A program made the translations under genes and the position numbers. From Paludibacteraceae bacterium (GTDB taxonomy: Bacteria > Bacteroidota > Bacteroidia > Bacteroidales > Paludibacteraceae): DNA of 64,000 nucleotides. Under the pieces are notes generated by a model. The model did no database searches. It was not told where the DNA came from and saw only the letters and a list, made by a program, of their open reading frames with translations. Position 1 is the stretch's first letter. Each line of letters starts with the position of its first letter. Shown here piece after piece: positions 1 to 8,776 of this stretch. The stretch spans positions 145,485 to 209,484 of the forward strand of contig JAFVDX010000002.1 in NCBI GenBank assembly GCA_017478225.1, given 5' to 3'.

Positions 1-338
1 ATTTGTTTTGCACTTAAAGTATGTCCAAGCACAGTTACTACATATCTGCTTTTGCCCTGACGCCCAACCCAAGCATTGTAATCATCATCAGAGATAGGAG
101 AAAAACGAACATAAACCCCAAGTTCGCTTGTGCGAAAGAGTATCTCCTTAAGCAAATCACCTGTGCGCTCAGGTTCGTCGTTGCGAAACATAATTCCAAG
201 AGATAGTTGATGATGTAAATTGGCTTGACCAATATCAAGAATAGTTGTATTAAACTTACCTAACACTTGGGTTATTGACGCTGTAACACCAGGACGATCT
301 TCGCCGGATATAGATATTAATATGATTTCGTGAGACAT
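1..338 (-). CDS. serB: Phosphoserine phosphatase, N-terminal ACT part (partial)
   Basis: The frame opens at an ATG at 336-338 (reverse strand) and runs off the window edge. The first residues contain SISGEDRPGVTASIT, which is the ligand-binding start of an ACT domain, and a second ACT-like segment begins near residue 95 (SRYVVTVLGHTL). Bacteroidota SerB proteins carry such a regulatory N-terminus ahead of the HAD phosphatase domain, which would lie outside the window. SerB makes serine from phosphoserine in the cytoplasm. It is the third gene of a minus-strand series (64 bp after the BASS transporter). The family call rests on the ACT half only; another ACT protein is possible but less likely. 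Confidence 0.85.
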   Translation of the reverse strand, partial: MSHEIILISISGEDRPGVTASITQVLGKFNTTILDIGQANLHHQLSLGIMFRNDEPERTGDLLKEILFRTSELGVYVRFSPISDDDYNAWVGRQGKSRYVVTVLGHTLSAKQ

Positions 339-402
339 ATTGTTATATAATTATAATTATCACGCAATTATTTTTTTATTATTCTCTCATCTCCATTATG
401 CA

Positions 403-1275
403 TCAAGGGTGCAGTTTAGTAAGTCCTACAAATGCAAGTAGAATCAAATTCATCATTAATGCATAAATGATAGCAGGGACGGCTATTATTTCATTGTTGA
501 ATATCAGCGGGCTGCATGCAATAGTGATGGCTTGTGCCGCATTCTGCATACCTATCTCAATGACCAATGTGCGTCGTTCTTTTATTGTCATACCAAACAG
601 CCATGCGAGCAGTGCGCCACATGCGGTGGTTAACAAAATAAGGATAGTCATCATCAGTCCAAGCGAACCAAACTCTGCTACAATAGTTTGCCTATGTTGA
701 ATAAAGAAAATAGTTACTAACAACACCAACGCAGGCATGGCAATGCGTTTGAGTATAGAGTGAAGTCGTGCTGCCCAATGCGGACGATATATATTTAGGA
801 CAAATCCTATAGATATAGGTACAACCATTAACACAATATTTTGCACTAACAACTTGCCTATAGGCAAATGAATATTCATAGTTTCGCCTACATGTGATGT
901 TACCCATGCCATGATGAGTGGTAGAGAAAATAATGTAATGATACTGCTACATGCTGTCAGAGTAACTGATAGGGCAACATCACCCTTTGCTAACATGGAG
1001 AATACATTGCTCGAACTACCGCCCGGGCTACACGCCACAAGCATAATACCTATAATGAACAATGGCGTTAGTGAGTGAGCAAAGAAAGGAATATGAATAA
1101 AAAGACTGATTAGTCCCCACGCGATCAATGGTAGAAGTATAATTTGTCCGATAAGTCCGATGATGATTGGTTTGGGGCGTTGTGCAATCAACTTAAAGTC
1201 GTTAGGTTGAAGGGCCAAACCTAAGTCAAACATAAGAATGGTTAGTATGGGTAGTACAATAAATATAGTACTCAT
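403..1275 (-). CDS. Bile acid:sodium symporter (BASS) family transporter
   Basis: A 290-residue, highly hydrophobic protein with about nine to ten membrane segments and no signal peptide. The motif ACSPGGSSSNVFS near residues 82-94 is the crossover region of SBF/BASS carriers, and the second conserved stretch IEIGMQNAAQAITIA lies near residue 240. Such carriers move organic anions with sodium across the inner membrane; bile acids are only one known substrate, and pantothenate or keto acids are equally plausible. It starts 22 bp downstream of the arginine-deiminase-like gene and precedes serB, so the three are probably co-transcribed. The substrate cannot be told from the sequence. Confidence 0.88.
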   Translation of the reverse strand: MSTIFIVLPILTILMFDLGLALQPNDFKLIAQRPKPIIIGLIGQIILLPLIAWGLISLFIHIPFFAHSLTPLFIIGIMLVACSPGGSSSNVFSMLAKGDVALSVTLTACSSIITLFSLPLIMAWVTSHVGETMNIHLPIGKLLVQNIVLMVVPISIGFVLNIYRPHWAARLHSILKRIAMPALVLLVTIFFIQHRQTIVAEFGSLGLMMTILILLTTACGALLAWLFGMTIKERRTLVIEIGMQNAAQAITIACSPLIFNNEIIAVPAIIYALMMNLILLAFVGLTKLHP

Positions 1276-1297
1276 ATTATTTGTATGTTAGTTTGAT

Positions 1298-2566
1298 TTA
1301 TCGTTGTATAGATTTATCGCGTTTAAGCACTTGGGTCATACAATGTGCTGCTCCATATCCGTCAATAAGGCTCTCTAATGTCACCCACTCTACTTCTACT
1401 CCTGCATCTTTGAGTTTTTGTTGTAAGGCATGACTTTGTCCGCCTACAGCCATAATATGCCGCGGGGCAATGGTCAGGTAATTATTAGCATAATGCATCT
1501 CGTCCACCGAGTCAATCGGAATTATCTGCATGCCGCGCTCATAAAGGAATGTAACAAATGGTTTGTTTTCGGCTATGAGCATATATTCTTTTTCTCCTTG
1601 ATGGCGAGCGTATATATCGCAAGTAACATATTCAGGTTGGTCAGGTTGCGCTTCTAATCTGCTCCGCACCATAGTACATAGGTCTTGGTCGATGATATTG
1701 AAGTAAGTGTCAAGATGCATTTGCATTTGCCAGAACTTATGGTCGCACACGACGACCACAGTGTCGTGCCCCAAAGCATCGTTTTCCATTACTTGTCGTA
1801 TTCCTTCCCTATTAGTTCTCATGCCACACCCGATAAGTGAGATATTACCTGCGGGAAAATAATCACCACCTTCTAATCTTCCTTCGCCCTCAATGCGCAA
1901 TATCGGTTGTAAGCCTAAATGCTGATAGCAGACCTCAATAATATCGGTCTCGGGTGCTCGTTGTGTGGAGTTCATTTGGCAAATTACATGTCCTTTAGGA
2001 GTAGTAATACTCTGGTCGCGAGTAAAATACAAATTCATCAACGGGTTTTGTATATATTGTGCCTCATAACCTGTGTTGTTGTCGGTACGATAGAGTTTAA
2101 CCGTAGGTTGTAATAATATGCAGCGAATCAGGTCCTGACGGCTCATATCTTGTATCACCTTATCTTTGTACGACCGGCTTGCCTGCGGGTCTTCATCGGG
2201 CATTGCTGATATATCATATTTTAGCACTTTTATGGCTAAGAGCCTTAATGTATCTATTCCTATTTCATCTAAAATATTCTCGACCGTATATATGCGAATG
2301 CCGTTCTTTTTTAATAAATTGATATACTCGCGGTGTTCCGATGCAGCCTTATTTACATCAAAGTAGTTCTCGAACAATCCAGCTGATGGGTGTATCACTC
2401 CGTTGAAGAGTTCTACTCCGGGGGTATGCATCAGTATCTCCCCTGCTCTACTCCACTCTGCTTTTGGGTATGCCATTTCGCCATGATGGTAGGATTTATT
2501 AAAACCAATGTAACCAAGTGAGCATAGAAATGCTACTAAAACGAACAAAAATATATACTTTTTCAT
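1298..2566 (-). CDS. Exported arginine deiminase / amidinotransferase-like protein
   Basis: Guanidino-modifying enzyme fold. The deiminase signatures are present: EGEGRLEGGDYFPAG (substrate-binding acid), MHLDTYFN (catalytic His) and GYGAAHCMTQ near the C-terminus (nucleophilic Cys). An upstream in-frame ATG at 2600-2602 exists, but the ATG at 2564-2566 places a typical membrane/signal segment (KKYIFLFVLVAFLCSLG) at the very N-terminus, so I prefer it. About 422 residues, close to arginine deiminase length. Classical ArcA is cytoplasmic, so the signal segment is the odd feature; the protein may act in the periplasm on arginine, agmatine or peptidyl-arginine. It heads the minus-strand series with the BASS transporter, which suggests handling of an organic ion. 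Confidence 0.8.
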   Translation of the reverse strand: MKKYIFLFVLVAFLCSLGYIGFNKSYHHGEMAYPKAEWSRAGEILMHTPGVELFNGVIHPSAGLFENYFDVNKAASEHREYINLLKKNGIRIYTVENILDEIGIDTLRLLAIKVLKYDISAMPDEDPQASRSYKDKVIQDMSRQDLIRCILLQPTVKLYRTDNNTGYEAQYIQNPLMNLYFTRDQSITTPKGHVICQMNSTQRAPETDIIEVCYQHLGLQPILRIEGEGRLEGGDYFPAGNISLIGCGMRTNREGIRQVMENDALGHDTVVVVCDHKFWQMQMHLDTYFNIIDQDLCTMVRSRLEAQPDQPEYVTCDIYARHQGEKEYMLIAENKPFVTFLYERGMQIIPIDSVDEMHYANNYLTIAPRHIMAVGGQSHALQQKLKDAGVEVEWVTLESLIDGYGAAHCMTQVLKRDKSIQR

Positions 2567-2840
2567 AACTGTATTTATAGTTATCATGAATATAATGAGC
2601 AATGCAAATAGAAAGAAAACTGAATCTAATTATTTGGCGTATATTGCTTTTGTGAGAGAAGATAATGTCTTTCGATAAACATTGCAAAATTACCAAAAAG
2701 ATATGAAATAAAAAAATATATCTAACAAAAAGCCTAAATTGTATAGTGAAAATACTCACGGAATAGAAAAAGAAAAGTTGATAGAATATTAAATATTGAA
2801 TATTGCATATTTTGCAACACTGAAAAGCATTTTCTTTGTT

Positions 2841-2872
2841 TTTGTTTAGTTGGTAGAAAAGTAGTAATTTTG
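2841..2872 (+). promoter_or_regulatory. Bacteroidota-type promoter
   Basis: TTTG at 2841-2844 and TAATTTTG at 2865-2872, 20 bp apart, match the -33/-7 consensus. It lies about 110 bp before the FAD/Fe-S dehydrogenase. The rest of the 2567-2980 gap is AT-rich; I see no other gene in it. Confidence 0.65.
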
Positions 2873-2980
2873 CAAGCAGAAGTTATTGTGTTTTCGTTGT
2901 AGAATGTAGTAGTTATATTCATAAACATATATGGCATATATGGTTTTGCTAATGGGGGCGTTAATTAATAAGAAAGACAA

Positions 2981-5917
2981 ATGATTAAAGAAAATATAAA
3001 ATTATATACTGACTCATTGCATCGAATGGCATACGCCACAGATGCAAGTGCCTATCGTGAGATTCCTAAGGCTGTGGCGTACCCCAAATCGGAAGATGAC
3101 ATAAGAGAATTGATTGCGGAGGCTCGTCGTAGGCATACACATCTCATTCCTCGTGCCGGAGGAACAAGTATCGCAGGTCAGGTGGTAGGCGATGGAATTG
3201 TTGTTGATGTAAGTAGGTATATGAATCGCATACTATCCATTGACCCTGTTAATCGTACAGCACGAGTACAGCCGGGTGTTGTTAGAGACGAACTCAATAT
3301 AGCCCTGCGTCCATACGGACTTTTTTTCTCACCTGAGACTTCCACCTCAAACCGCTGTTGTATAGGAGGTATGGTAGGAAACAACTCATGCGGCACACAT
3401 AGTTTAATATATGGTTCTACACGACATCATGTATTAGGGCTTAGGGTAATGCTTGCTGATGGCTCTGTTCATGAATTCAGTCGAGACAAACATAATTGTG
3501 TTTCTACCACTCGGTCACCTTTATTTGAGAATATAAAAGAACAACTCAGTCAGTGGCAACGCGACAATCAAACGATGCAAAGCCTACGAGAGGCGTTCCC
3601 AGACAAATCCATTCGTCGCCGCTCATGCGGATATGCTTTAGATGAGTGCTTGAATGTATATATTGATAAAAAAGAAGTTGATTATAAGTATGATGATATT
3701 AACTTGCCAGCCTTAATTACCGGCTCAGAAGGAACACTGTGCTTTGTAACTGAGATAACTGTTTCATTAGATCCGTTACCGCCGTCTGAGCAGATGGTGG
3801 TATGCGTTCAATTGCATCAGATGGAAGATAGTTGGACAACCAATCTTATTGCTCTCGGTTGCAGCCCTACAGCAGTGGAATTGATTGACGGGAAAATCAT
3901 TGATCTTGCAAGAACTAATATAGAAGCCCGCAAGAATCTCTTTTTTGTTGATGGTAATCCTGTTGCCATTGTAGTAGCGGAATTTATGGCGGAAAATCGA
4001 GATGAGTTATTAAAGCAATCAGATGCTTTCATACAAGCGATGCGGCAGTCGGGTATTGCTCATACTATAACAACTGCGTATGGCGCTGATGTAAGTCGAG
4101 TATGGGCGTTACGCAAAGCCGGATTAGGAGTACTCTCTTCTATGTCAGGAAACGCCAAACCGGTTGGTGTGGTTGAAGATACTGCAGTGGCACCTGAGAG
4201 ATTAGGTGATTATATCCATGATTTCCAGGATATGATGAATCAATTGGGTTTAGATTGTGTGTATTATGGGCATATATCTACAGGCGAACTGCATCTGCGA
4301 CCGGTGCTTGACTTGCATAGGCAGCATGATAGAGAACTCTTCAGACAGGTGGCAGAGCAAACGGCTGCTTTGGTAAAGAAACACCATGGCTGTCTCTCCG
4401 GAGAGCATGGGGACGGAAGACTAAGAGGTGAGTTTATACCTTTGATGTATGGAAATGAGGTATATCAGATGATGTGCCAACTGAAAAAGACTTGGGACCC
4501 TGACGGGATATTTAATCTGGGAAAGATTGTCAACACCCCACCTATGGACAAATATCTCAGATACCAAGTAGAAGTGGTACCATCCAACCAAAGAAACATA
4601 AAACAAACTGCTAATCTACTCTCACTCATAGAGCAATGCAATGGCTCCGGTGATTGTCGCAAGTCTGCATTAATAGGCGGCACTATGTGTCCTGCATATA
4701 AGGCCACAGGAGATGAACTCTTTGCTACTCGCGCACGAGCCAATGTATTAAGAGAAATGATTACAAATAAGCCAGATGGCATATTCTCAGAAGAAGTAGA
4801 AACAATGCTAAACTCATGTTTGGCATGTAAAGCATGTCATAGCGAATGTCCAAGTAATGTAGATATGACGAGGCTGAAAAGCGAGATAATGCAACAACGC
4901 TATCAGCACTCACACATACCTTTCCGCACTTGGCTTGTTTCGCACATGGCTGATATTGAGGATATTGGCGCACTGATGCCACATATCTATAATTTCTTTG
5001 CCACTAATAGTTGGACATCAACTCTTATAAAGAACATAGTTGGATTTTCTACTCGAAGGCATATTCCAACATTGAATCGTCATTCGATGAGATGGCTCGT
5101 GGATAAGTACATGCAGACGAAGCAAAGAAATGCCCAACCACAAAAACATGAAGATATAACGCAGCGTATTGTATATCTTTTTGCAGACGAGTTTACTAAT
5201 CACGAAGATGCTCAATTAGGATTGAAATTTGCTCAGTTGCTAACACGATATGGATACAAGGTGATTATACCAAGACATACACAAAGTGGAAGAGCGGCTA
5301 TCAGCAAAGGTTGTCTGCGTCAAGCAGCGCATTATGCTCAAAAAAACATCCGTTTGCTAAGTGATATAATTACCTCTGATTCACCTCTTGTTGGAATTGA
5401 GCCTTCATGCATACTCACTTTTAGAGACGAATATCCGAGGTTAGTTCCTGCAAATCTGCGTGACGAGGCACTCATATTAGCCCAAAACTGCCTACTTTAC
5501 GATGAGTTCTTAATGAGAGAAATAGATGCAGGGCGACTAAGAAAAGAGGCATTAGGTGAGTTGCAAGGGGAAGTGTGGCTACATGGGCATTGTCATCAGA
5601 AAGCGTTAGTGGGTATAGAGAAGACAGCCTCGTTGTTACGGCTCATCAAAGGATTAGAAGTAAATGTGATTCCTTCAGGGTGTTGTGGAATGGCAGGGTC
5701 GTTCGGTTATGAGGCAAAGCACTACGAGGAATCAATGCGAGTGGCTAATACTACATTGGTGCCAACATTAAATAAAGCCAAAAATAACAACCCTAACATA
5801 TATGTTGCTGCTCCTGGGACTTCGTGCCGCACACAGATATTTGATACAACTCAAATCAAAGCATACCACCCTATTGAGATTCTGCTAAAAGCAATTGATA
5901 ACAAATACAATAACTAA
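2981..5917 (+). CDS. FAD-linked oxidase / Fe-S (CCG) dehydrogenase, D-2-hydroxyacid type
   Basis: A 978-residue fusion like E. coli YdiJ and the D-lactate/D-2-hydroxyglutarate dehydrogenases. Residues about 35-240 form the FAD_binding_4 domain (PRAGGTSIAGQ, GNNSCGTHS), about 270-515 the FAD-oxidase C-terminal domain (ending with SGEHGDGR and WDPDGIFN). From about 550 to 630 there is a 4Fe-4S ferredoxin-like region with Cys clusters (CRKS...MCPAY and CLACKACHSECPS). The C-terminal third has the cysteine-rich CCG motif, HGHCHQKA and PSGCCGMAG. It likely oxidises a D-2-hydroxy acid and passes electrons via the Fe-S clusters to the quinone pool. Monocistronic by context, with its own promoter upstream. 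Substrate unknown. Confidence 0.88.
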   Translation: MIKENIKLYTDSLHRMAYATDASAYREIPKAVAYPKSEDDIRELIAEARRRHTHLIPRAGGTSIAGQVVGDGIVVDVSRYMNRILSIDPVNRTARVQPGVVRDELNIALRPYGLFFSPETSTSNRCCIGGMVGNNSCGTHSLIYGSTRHHVLGLRVMLADGSVHEFSRDKHNCVSTTRSPLFENIKEQLSQWQRDNQTMQSLREAFPDKSIRRRSCGYALDECLNVYIDKKEVDYKYDDINLPALITGSEGTLCFVTEITVSLDPLPPSEQMVVCVQLHQMEDSWTTNLIALGCSPTAVELIDGKIIDLARTNIEARKNLFFVDGNPVAIVVAEFMAENRDELLKQSDAFIQAMRQSGIAHTITTAYGADVSRVWALRKAGLGVLSSMSGNAKPVGVVEDTAVAPERLGDYIHDFQDMMNQLGLDCVYYGHISTGELHLRPVLDLHRQHDRELFRQVAEQTAALVKKHHGCLSGEHGDGRLRGEFIPLMYGNEVYQMMCQLKKTWDPDGIFNLGKIVNTPPMDKYLRYQVEVVPSNQRNIKQTANLLSLIEQCNGSGDCRKSALIGGTMCPAYKATGDELFATRARANVLREMITNKPDGIFSEEVETMLNSCLACKACHSECPSNVDMTRLKSEIMQQRYQHSHIPFRTWLVSHMADIEDIGALMPHIYNFFATNSWTSTLIKNIVGFSTRRHIPTLNRHSMRWLVDKYMQTKQRNAQPQKHEDITQRIVYLFADEFTNHEDAQLGLKFAQLLTRYGYKVIIPRHTQSGRAAISKGCLRQAAHYAQKNIRLLSDIITSDSPLVGIEPSCILTFRDEYPRLVPANLRDEALILAQNCLLYDEFLMREIDAGRLRKEALGELQGEVWLHGHCHQKALVGIEKTASLLRLIKGLEVNVIPSGCCGMAGSFGYEAKHYEESMRVANTTLVPTLNKAKNNNPNIYVAAPGTSCRTQIFDTTQIKAYHPIEILLKAIDNKYNN

Positions 5918-6084
5918 CTAAAGTTTCCTACATCAGAAAATCCACGAATTGCATTTATTGGGCATCTACGAATTATACTAATTAAACGAAAAACTATGTT
6001 TTTCTCTATTATTAAGTTGTCAAAAATTATCCAAAATTACCCCAAAAAATGAATTTTATTATTTCTTGTGTTGGATACTTTAAT
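5918..6084. repeat. Intergenic terminal-inverted-repeat element, copy 1
   Basis: Begins directly after the stop codon with CTAAAGTTTCCTAC and ends with an imperfect reverse complement (TGTTGGATACTTTA). The interior shares long blocks with copy 4 (40723-40895, reversed), such as GAATTATACTAATT, and with copy 3 (38886-39037), such as AAGTTGTCAAAAATTA. No coding capacity; resembles a MITE-like or REP-like repeat. Confidence 0.7.
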
Positions 6085-6095
6085 AACTAATTTGA

Positions 6096-6151
6096 TTTCC
6101 CCACATTAGATTATCTGTACTTATATTTGTCGATTATCTAATGTGTGGAAA
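6096..6151. promoter_or_regulatory. Long inverted repeat just upstream of the DUF5131 gene
   Basis: Two 20-bp arms (6096-6115 and 6132-6151) match with two mismatches around a 16-nt spacer that contains TATATTTG, a possible -7 element. It ends 24 bp before the ATG. It could be an operator for a dimeric regulator, or a transcribed hairpin at the start of the mRNA. Confidence 0.45.
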
Positions 6152-6175
6152 TAAGAATAAACAAGCATAATCATC

Positions 6176-6916
6176 ATGTCTCTTACGCTTTGGAATTGTT
6201 GGCACGGATGCCATAAGAAAAGTGAAGGTTGTCGGAATTGTTATGTCTTTCGTCGCGACAGCGAACATGATATAGATAGTAATGTCATTCGCAAGACTGC
6301 ATCGTTTCGTCTGCCTATTCAGCGCAACAGACAACATGAATATAAAATACCTTTCGGCACGACAGTATTTACTTGTTTCTCTTCTGATTTCTTTATCGAA
6401 GAAGCCGATATATGGCGAGAGGATGCGTGGCAAATGATGCGTTTAAGGAATGACCTGATTTTTTATATTGTCACCAAACGCCCTGAGCGAATATCCGTTT
6501 GCCTACCGGACGATTGGGGTGATGGATGGGAACATGTAATCATTTGTTGCACAATGGAGAATCAGCAGCGTACAGACGAGCGCATGCCGATTTTCAAAGC
6601 CTTACCACTAAAACATAAGCACCTTATCTGCGAACCACTGCTGACATATATTGACTTTGGTCAGTGGTTAAAAGGCGGATGGCTGGAGCAGATGACTGTA
6701 GGTGGAGAATCGGGTATGGAAGCCAGGGAATGTTACTACGAATGGGTATTGCATATCCGAGAACAGTGTGTTGCCAACAATATTGCTTTTATGTTTAAGC
6801 AAACAGGAAGACGCTTTGTAAAAGACGGACGCACATACCTACTTGACCACAACACCGCTATTCGACAAGCACACAAAGCAGCCATCAACTTCCTCACGCA
6901 CGGATATGTGCCTTAA
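6176..6916 (+). CDS. DUF5131 (phage Gp37/Gp68-like) family protein
   Basis: 246 residues. The N-terminus has the family pattern TLWNCWHGCHKKSEGCRNCY, a cysteine cluster that resembles a radical-SAM or zinc site, followed by TVFTCFSSDFFIEEAD and FYIVTKRPERI, and later GGESG and FMFKQTG. These are all landmarks of DUF5131/Gp37-Gp68 proteins, which occur in phages and many bacteria and are proposed radical-SAM-like enzymes of unknown substrate. The ATG at 6176 is just downstream of an inverted repeat and there is no co-directional partner nearby. Function is not known; family assignment is firm. Confidence 0.82.
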   Translation: MSLTLWNCWHGCHKKSEGCRNCYVFRRDSEHDIDSNVIRKTASFRLPIQRNRQHEYKIPFGTTVFTCFSSDFFIEEADIWREDAWQMMRLRNDLIFYIVTKRPERISVCLPDDWGDGWEHVIICCTMENQQRTDERMPIFKALPLKHKHLICEPLLTYIDFGQWLKGGWLEQMTVGGESGMEARECYYEWVLHIREQCVANNIAFMFKQTGRRFVKDGRTYLLDHNTAIRQAHKAAINFLTHGYVP

Positions 6917-7155
6917 GCAAAATAATGCCATACATAACAAATGAGCATGCGGAACAAAGGTGTGTACTATTATTTTTCAACCTATTTGCTAATATCTTAT
7001 TTATGTGTTAGCAACTTAAGATATTAAAAAAATAACTCAATAATTATAGATATAGAAAATGAGAACTATCAATCTTTGGATTATTTCCATTACAACATAT
7101 TGCGCAATGCATAATTATTGTTTGAGTAATAAGACTTATAAAAACCCTTGCATTT

Positions 7156-7317
7156 ATGCTGATTGCAGATGATGAAGTCCGCGATCATGCTAACTCGGAG
7201 AAAGCACTGAAACTCAGCAAACAATGGCAAGAGAATGGATATATAGTCATTTCTATGAAAGACGATTTTAAGACCATATACGGAGACAGCGTAAAGAAGA
7301 CAGATTTTAACTTTTAG
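7156..7317 (+). pseudogene. C-terminal remnant, possibly of a HAD-like hydrolase
   Basis: A 53-codon open frame starting MLIADDEVRDHANSEKALK and ending with a segment around SMKDDFKTIYGD. It has the look of the end of a globular enzyme: an acidic DDE near the start and a WQENGY...ISMKDD segment as in haloacid-dehalogenase-like phosphatases. In-frame codons before the ATG encode similar-looking residues (LIKTLAF) and then meet a stop, so the rest of the gene seems to be lost. The flanks 6917-7155 and 7318-7387 hold nothing else I recognise. The family guess is weak. Confidence 0.35.
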
Positions 7318-7387
7318 AACAAAAGACATGGATTTTTAGATGGCTTAGAATACTTAGAGGCTTTAGATATGATGGAAAAGAAAATAT

Positions 7388-7418
7388 TTTGTAAAGTGAT
7401 AAAAATGATATAATTTTG
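7388..7418 (+). promoter_or_regulatory. Bacteroidota-type promoter of the flavodoxin operon
   Basis: TTTG at 7388-7391 and TAATTTTG at 7411-7418 with 19 bp between them. Transcription would start near 7425, giving a leader of about 85 nt before the ATG at 7509. Confidence 0.65.
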
Positions 7419-7508
7419 CTGCATCAAAGAGCAAATGTTCTATTTGTAGATTATACCAATCTATTACAAAATTTTCCATCTTGCACTATAAAAACAAAAT
7501 ATATTGAT

Positions 7509-8105
7509 ATGAGAAAAATCTTTTTAACTATTCTTACATGTATAATAGCGATGATGAGTAGTAATGCACAAAACACTGAAAACAAAATGAATATGAGTAA
7601 AAAAGTATTGGTAGTTTTTTTCTCCCATGCAGGAGATAACTACTCGGTAGGAAACGTCAAAGTGGGCAACACAAAGATTGTTGCCGATTATATCAGTTCC
7701 TTGACGGGTGCTGACCAATTTGAGATTGTAACCCATAAGTACGATGGAATGGCATATAAGCCTCTTTGCGATTTGGCACAAGAAGAGCAGATACAAGATG
7801 CTCGTCCTGCATTTGAAGGAAAGTTGTCAAACCCTGACCAATATGATGTTGTTTTCATCGGTGGTCCTGTTTGGTGGGGTACTTATCCGCAAGTGATGTT
7901 CACTTTCTTCGACACCTATGACCTTAACGGCAAGACCATCTATCCTTTTACCACCCATGAGGGCAGCGGACTTGGCAGTTGTGTGAGTGACTTGCGCAAA
8001 GTATATCCTAAAGCCGATATAAAGAAAGGCTTTTCAATTTATGGTCATGAGGTACGAACTAATAAATCAAAAGTAGAAAATTGGATTAAAAATATAGAAT
8101 TATAA
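7509..8105 (+). CDS. Secreted flavodoxin-like protein (copy 1)
   Basis: About 198 residues. I choose the ATG at 7509 because it places a signal peptide ([20 protein letters not shown]) at the N-terminus; an in-frame ATG at 7416 would be at the transcription start. The mature part begins with the FMN-phosphate loop region ([15 protein letters not shown]) and continues with [11 protein letters not shown] and [11 protein letters not shown], typical of the flavodoxin_4 group. Such proteins bind FMN and act as small electron carriers or quinone reductases, here probably in the periplasm. It is 2 bp from the acetyltransferase gene. A close paralogue pair lies at 55342-56519. Confidence 0.85.
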   Translation: MRKIFLTILTCIIAMMSSNAQNTENKMNMSKKVLVVFFSHAGDNYSVGNVKVGNTKIVADYISSLTGADQFEIVTHKYDGMAYKPLCDLAQEEQIQDARPAFEGKLSNPDQYDVVFIGGPVWWGTYPQVMFTFFDTYDLNGKTIYPFTTHEGSGLGSCVSDLRKVYPKADIKKGFSIYGHEVRTNKSKVENWIKNIEL

Positions 8106-8107
8106 TT

Positions 8108-8635
8108 ATGGAGGCATTTCGTGTAGATCCTCGAGTAACAACACCCGAGGCGCAAGCCAAGTATATTGAGCAGGGGCGCAAATTGTTTGCTTTCAACCAA
8201 ACTATACCCTTCACGCCTGAGAATATTGATGCTACAAAAGCCCTCTTTGGTGATAACCTTGGCGAAGGAGCAATTGTTCAACCGCCTTTGAAAGGTGTGT
8301 GCTTTGATATGGTGCACATAGGTAAAGGAGTGATGATTATGCCTGATTGTTTGATGATGTCTCGTGGAGGTATCATTATTGAAGATGGTGCGATGATCGC
8401 AGCCAATGTGCAACTTATCTCCAATAACCATGATCTCTACGAACGTCATATACTACTCTGCAAACCTGTGCATATCTGCAAGAACGCGTGGGTGGGTGCG
8501 GGGGCTACTATCCTGCCGGGTGTGACTGTTGGCGAAAACGCCGTAGTGGCTGCTGCTGCAGTGGTTACCAAGGATGTACCGGATAACACTATCGTTGCTG
8601 GCAACCCCGCCAAAATAATCAAATACATTGAGTAA
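8108..8635 (+). CDS. Hexapeptide-repeat sugar O-acetyltransferase (copy 1)
   Basis: 175 residues with a left-handed beta-helix C-terminal half: hexad repeats ([27 protein letters not shown]) and the classical ending [17 protein letters not shown] ... [25 protein letters not shown]. The N-terminus corresponds to the Mac (maltose acetyltransferase) cap. The catalytic His is in the segment [10 protein letters not shown]. It transfers acetyl from acetyl-CoA to a sugar or similar acceptor in the cytoplasm. Translation is probably coupled to the flavodoxin gene 2 bp upstream. The acceptor is unknown. Confidence 0.88.
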   Translation: MEAFRVDPRVTTPEAQAKYIEQGRKLFAFNQTIPFTPENIDATKALFGDNLGEGAIVQPPLKGVCFDMVHIGKGVMIMPDCLMMSRGGIIIEDGAMIAANVQLISNNHDLYERHILLCKPVHICKNAWVGAGATILPGVTVGENAVVAAAAVVTKDVPDNTIVAGNPAKIIKYIE

Positions 8636-8642
8636 TAATACG

Positions 8643-8708
8643 CTAAAGTTTTCTATATCAGATAGTAAGCCAATTTATTTATTTAATATCACCAACGGAA
8701 AACTTTAG
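8643..8708. repeat. Intergenic terminal-inverted-repeat element, copy 2 (short)
   Basis: 66 bp with ends CTAAAGTTTTC and GGAAAACTTTAG, the same termini as the elements at 5918, 38886 and 40723, but without most of the interior. It begins 7 bp after the stop codon of the acetyltransferase. Confidence 0.65.
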
Positions 8709-8776
8709 TATTTTATTACCTATGCACTTGATATATAAGTTTCTCAACATTTTTTTTGAAAAAGAGGATATAGGCT

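Noticed and set aside
3817..4032. Reverse-strand open frames inside the long dehydrogenase, efflux and TamB genes.
   Set aside because: They overlap clearly recognised conserved proteins, lack ribosome-binding context and show no family features.
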